Shown here: positions 61,386 to 64,000 of the stretch, one piece after another
Layout: each line of letters opens with the position of its first letter
Numbering within the stretch: position 1 is the stretch's first letter
Origin: CAWVSB01 sp036960375
GTDB taxonomy: Bacteria; Pseudomonadota; Gammaproteobacteria; Pseudomonadales; CAWVSB01
NCBI GenBank assembly: GCA_036960375.1
Contig: JBALVY010000002.1
Coordinates: 1-64,000 of the forward strand
Direction: 5' to 3'
Length of the DNA: 64,000 nt
Program-made: the position numbers and the translations under genes
Notes under the pieces: generated by a model
Seen by the model: the letters and a program-made list of their open reading frames with translations, nothing else
Database searches by the model: none
What the model was told of the DNA's origin: nothing

Positions 61386-61430
61386 GCGGTTAGTGACAAT
61401 TATGTGCAATGTGCAATTGTCACCAACCGC
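61386..61430. terminator. Bidirectional hairpin between OsmC and P460 genes
   Basis: 16-bp arms with one mismatch (GCGGTTAGTGACAATT / AATTGTCACCAACCGC) and a 13-nt loop, between converging genes. No T-run follows, but the stem is the longest in the window. Confidence 0.6.
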
Positions 61431-61483
61431 GTTTACTGTCGATTCTAGACCACGAGATCTACTGTAACAACATTAGAGTCTTG

Positions 61484-62044
61484 TTAATCAACTTCTAACA
61501 TCGGATAGGCTTCGGTGTAAATCCAGTCCCTATCTTTTGCTGGTACGTGGCATCCCAGGCAATCTGTTTGAAAATTGGTCGCGACATTCTTGTTCTGATT
61601 GTCAGGTTTATACAGAGCCCAACCCCAGCCTTCACCCCACAGGGGGTTGTCCGCAAAGCGATCTTTGCTGTCCTTGATCATGACAAACCATTGTTTGAGT
61701 TCACTGGTCGCATAACTCACACCTTGCCCTGTGGTGAAATCTCCCGTTTGTGCTGCCCGTAGTTCCTTAACGACGGTTGCGCCGTCGGGAAATTCTCCGG
61801 TTTGACGATAGGCTTCGACAGATTCCTTCTCTGTGTAGACATCGTGAAAACCGCTGGCACCACCTTCAGGAACAAACCAGGATCCCAGGTGTACCATTGA
61901 GGTGCGGAAATCATCCGGAAAGCTGATATTGCCGTTGGCATCGACGTAGGGCGAAAATCGCTCTTCCGCTTGAAGCGTGGTTGAGCTGAGGCCAAATGTG
62001 AATAGCACAAGCAGGCCAGCGACAATATTGTTTAAACGTCTCAT
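61484..62044 (-). CDS. Cytochrome P460-family protein 2
   Basis: 186 aa from ATG 62044 (GAGGA upstream; a TTG at 62050 is possible). Signal peptide ending TLQA, then a P460 fold with a C-terminal heme site Cys162-L-G-Cys165-His166. The family oxidises hydroxylamine or similar small N compounds through a Lys-crosslinked heme; the Lys cannot be located by eye. Periplasmic. It follows the sister gene in the same operon with its ATG right after the sister's stop. Confidence 0.82.
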   Translation of the reverse strand: MRRLNNIVAGLLVLFTFGLSSTTLQAEERFSPYVDANGNISFPDDFRTSMVHLGSWFVPEGGASGFHDVYTEKESVEAYRQTGEFPDGATVVKELRAAQTGDFTTGQGVSYATSELKQWFVMIKDSKDRFADNPLWGEGWGWALYKPDNQNKNVATNFQTDCLGCHVPAKDRDWIYTEAYPMLEVD

Positions 62045-62046
62045 GC

Positions 62047-62670
62047 TCAATTGTCCTCTGCAAGCTTAGAGTGCATGCCGCCGGTAGCACCTTCGCCCTT
62101 AGCTTTGCCGCCGCGTAAGACCGGGTAATATTGGGTGAACACCCAGTCATCAGCAGCCGCGCCTGCATGGCAACTGTTACATGACTCTGTAGGGAAGGCT
62201 TTGGCCGAGGTTTTCAGGGTCTTTAGATCAGAATTCGAGAAACTGAAGTAGGACCAGTTTCCGGGCTCATCGGGGAAGTGCCTTTTACTCTTGATGGTGG
62301 CTTCCAAACCTATAAAATCACCCTGAAAGTAGCCTTTGCCACTGACGGCCGCTTTGCTTCCGACACTTACCAGCTCTTTCATTAGAATAGTGCCGTCGCG
62401 AAACTCTCCGGTTTTCTTCCAGTGCGCCCAACTCTTGGGATCAATATAGACATTGTGATGTTCAGGAAAGGCGGCTTTACCATCGTTGAGGTCGTTTGGT
62501 GTTACCGGAGTACCGACATAAATCCATTCGCGGAAGCCCGTTGGGCGTTCAAGCTCGCCGTTTTTAATGGTAAAGTATTCCTCGGCGTAGACCCCGTTGC
62601 TAATGAGAACAGCCGCTATTCCGAGTAGCAGGCTACAGCATAACGATAATTTGCTAATAGTTTTGATCAT
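62047..62670 (-). CDS. Cytochrome P460-family protein 1
   Basis: 207 aa from ATG 62670 (GGAGAG 6 nt upstream; a 33-nt longer frame lacks support). Signal peptide ending GVYA; 'GFREWIYVGTPVTPND' and 'EHHNVYIDPKSW' are typical P460 motifs; the heme site is Cys164-N-S-Cys167-His168. It carries a longer C-terminal tail (GGKAKGEGATGG...) than its neighbour. The two genes are paralogs in tandem, and a heterodimer or two-step role is possible. Divergent from an AraC regulator. Confidence 0.85.
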   Translation of the reverse strand: MIKTISKLSLCCSLLLGIAAVLISNGVYAEEYFTIKNGELERPTGFREWIYVGTPVTPNDLNDGKAAFPEHHNVYIDPKSWAHWKKTGEFRDGTILMKELVSVGSKAAVSGKGYFQGDFIGLEATIKSKRHFPDEPGNWSYFSFSNSDLKTLKTSAKAFPTESCNSCHAGAAADDWVFTQYYPVLRGGKAKGEGATGGMHSKLAEDN

Positions 62671-62738
62671 GGTTACTCTCCGCGTGTTGACGGTCAGGGC
62701 CATTATGCCTCGTCCGTTTAATTAGTAGTGGTATTATA

Positions 62739-62750
62739 AGATCGTGATCT
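62739..62750. promoter_or_regulatory. Inverted repeat AGATC-GT-GATCT
   Basis: A perfect 5-bp inverted repeat with 2-bp centre in the divergent P460/AraC promoter region, 31 bp before the AraC start. A possible regulator site, read by eye only. Confidence 0.25.
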
Positions 62751-62781
62751 ACAAATCCTCGTGCCCCGGAGAATCACAAAA

Positions 62782-63732
62782 GTGCCCGAACGGCTCAATA
62801 ACGTCACTGGTTTCGATGTGCTCGGCGATGTGCTGGATACATTGCGTCTGCGCGGGTCCATATTTTTTCAATCTGAACTGGCGGCACCTTGGGGTATGCA
62901 ACTCGAAACTATGGGGGTTCCCCGGTTTCATGTCGCCTTGGCGGGAGAGTGTTTTGTTGGCGGTGAAGATAATAAAGCCGTCAAGATCGAGGAGATGGGC
63001 ATTGTCATGCTACCGGCCGGAAACTCGCACTGGATAGCTGACCAACCGGGTCGAAAATTGATTTCGAGTGCGCGTGCCGGCGAAGCCTGTGAGCTTGGCG
63101 ACCCTTTATTTCAGCAGGGTAAAATCACTAATCGCCTGATGTGTGGGATAGTCCACTATGATCGGGAGTCTCCACATCCCTTGCTGGATTCCTTCCCTGA
63201 GATACTGAATTTCCCAAAATTTGAATCCGGCGATCCGATTTGGTCGACCGTGACTCTGATTGATGCCGAAATGCGGCGTGCCGAGGGCCGTGGAAGAACC
63301 ATCGTTGATCGGCTAACCGAGGTGCTATTCCTGCAGCTGCTGAATTATTACGCTGAGCAAAATCAAGAATCGACCGGTTTTCTGGTTGCACTGCGCGATC
63401 GGCGCCTGCAGCGTGCGCTCAGCCTGATTCATGCGGCTCCTGAATTTGACTGGACGCTGTCAACACTTGGAGAGCAGGTAGGCATGTCGCGGGCGACACT
63501 GGTACGGCATTTTCGCGAGGCTATCGGCGTTGCGCCCATAACGTACATCCTGAACTGGCGGCTGATGAAAGCGTATAACCTGACCAAGTATACATCGACG
63601 CCATTGGAGCAGATCGCAGAGTCGGTAGGTTTCGGATCAGCCCGGACATTAAGCAAGGCATTTCATCGGTATTACGATTGCACACCGCATGAACTAAGGC
63701 GTCGTACAGGCTCGGCAGATTCCGCCGAGTAA
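62782..63732 (+). CDS. AraC-family regulator with cupin-type N-domain
   Basis: 316 aa from GTG 62782, which has GGAGA 9 nt upstream; the earlier GTG 62761 adds seven residues and lacks an SD. The N-terminal cupin_6-like domain ('FDVLGDVLDTLRLRGSIFFQ', 'PRFHVALAGE', 'VMLPAGNSHWIAD') is followed by the AraC double HTH ('LGEQVGMSRATLVRHFREAI', 'LEQIAESVGFGSARTLSKAF'). It is divergent from the P460 pair, its likely target. Confidence 0.85.
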   Translation: MPERLNNVTGFDVLGDVLDTLRLRGSIFFQSELAAPWGMQLETMGVPRFHVALAGECFVGGEDNKAVKIEEMGIVMLPAGNSHWIADQPGRKLISSARAGEACELGDPLFQQGKITNRLMCGIVHYDRESPHPLLDSFPEILNFPKFESGDPIWSTVTLIDAEMRRAEGRGRTIVDRLTEVLFLQLLNYYAEQNQESTGFLVALRDRRLQRALSLIHAAPEFDWTLSTLGEQVGMSRATLVRHFREAIGVAPITYILNWRLMKAYNLTKYTSTPLEQIAESVGFGSARTLSKAFHRYYDCTPHELRRRTGSADSAE

Positions 63733-63856
63733 CATCAAACTATTTATGATCTGCCTGCGTTGAAGCGAGTCTTATGACTTTAGCATGGGGCGCTCTAAGT
63801 GCGTTCAGCTGAAGGTGAATGTCGTCAAATTCGTAATGTGTTTTGTATCTGCCACA

Positions 63857-64000
63857 TCAACTGCTTTTTCTATAGCTGTAAATAAAATACGCTATGGTAG
63901 AAAAGAAGGTCACAGGTAGCGCTAGAGCCATAAAAAATCCGCCAAATTGTTCCTTTTTCTGGTAGTTGGCCAGAGCTGAAATGGTGGCGCTAGTGGCCTC
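63857..64000 (-). CDS. C-terminal fragment of a putative membrane protein (runs off right edge)
   Basis: The last 47 codons of a minus-strand frame that is open to the window edge. The translation holds 'NYQKKEQFGGFF', a hydrophobic span 'MALALPVTFFSTIAYFIYSY' and a basic end RKSS, which is a credible membrane-protein C-terminus. No family is recognised, and the rest of the gene is outside the window. Confidence 0.4.
   Translation of the reverse strand, partial: EATSATISALANYQKKEQFGGFFMALALPVTFFSTIAYFIYSYRKSS

Noticed and set aside
1..64000. tRNA, rRNA, CRISPR or prophage genes
   Set aside because: Nothing resembling these was seen on either strand by reading; no program was run.

Overview
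The window reads as a chromosomal segment of a Gram-negative, probably marine, gammaproteobacterium. This rests on two TonB-dependent receptors, several outer-membrane barrels, PHA storage genes, HxlR/AraC/TetR regulators and moderate GC. It is an inference from gene content only. No rRNA, tRNA, CRISPR array, IS element or phage gene was seen.

Layout. (1) 1-3008, minus strand: an operon for an exported type II DMSO-reductase-family molybdoenzyme. It holds a short ORF with a UbiD-like N-terminus, the catalytic alpha subunit, and the first codons of an iron-sulfur beta subunit, joined by two ATGA overlaps. (2) 3211-9616, plus strand: acyl-CoA ligase, PHA synthase (phaC), PHA depolymerase (phaZ), an ACAD10/11-type phosphotransferase, an SDR and a SnoaL-like protein; this is a storage and acyl-CoA module. 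(3) 9639-24702: two diverged arylsulfatases, a Rossmann-type protein of unknown function, an AraC regulator, a metallo-beta-lactamase-fold hydrolase, two outer-membrane barrels, DUF4239-, DUF2092- and DUF3604-type proteins and a Tat-exported small protein. It contains a 683-bp partial duplication, 592 bp of it identical, and two broken mscS fragments. (4) 24750-29778: an orphan Hcp-like protein, then SDR, DUF1838, paraoxonase-like and VOC genes, and a membrane protein. (5) 30015-37075: a TonB receptor, DUF4124, DUF1456 and peroxiredoxin genes, then two membrane proteins. One of these (34677-36212) is a fusion whose halves occur as separate genes at 29023-29778 and 36299-37075. (6) 37081-46333: a DUF169 protein with a PCP_red-like tail, divergent from a six-gene operon (GST, unknown, SDR, two alpha/beta hydrolases, MFS). 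On the opposite strand are an isocitrate-lyase/PEP-mutase-type lyase, an Asp/Glu-racemase-fold protein lacking the usual cysteines, and a TetR. (7) 46462-50908: a class III aminotransferase divergent from a TonB receptor across an AT-rich control region. (8) 51178-59571: a lipoprotein, two MFS transporters, a C45 amidohydrolase, a YjiH-like permease, an AraC regulator and a ureohydrolase, suggesting use of an amide or guanidino compound. (9) 59614-64000: a decayed Rieske-oxygenase gene, an HxlR/OsmC divergent pair, two cytochrome P460 genes divergent from an AraC regulator, and the C-terminus of a membrane protein.

Overall the window looks like a catabolic and accessory region: uptake by TonB receptors, hydrolysis by sulfatases, hydrolases and an amidase, oxidation by SDRs and the molybdoenzyme, and carbon storage as PHA. 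Several remnants (UbiD-like N-terminus, mscS, Rieske oxygenase, SDR tail) show active gene turnover. The least described elements are the split/fused membrane family, the DUF169-PCP_red fusion, the sulfatase/DUF3604 cluster with its internal duplication, and the molybdoenzyme operon of unknown substrate.
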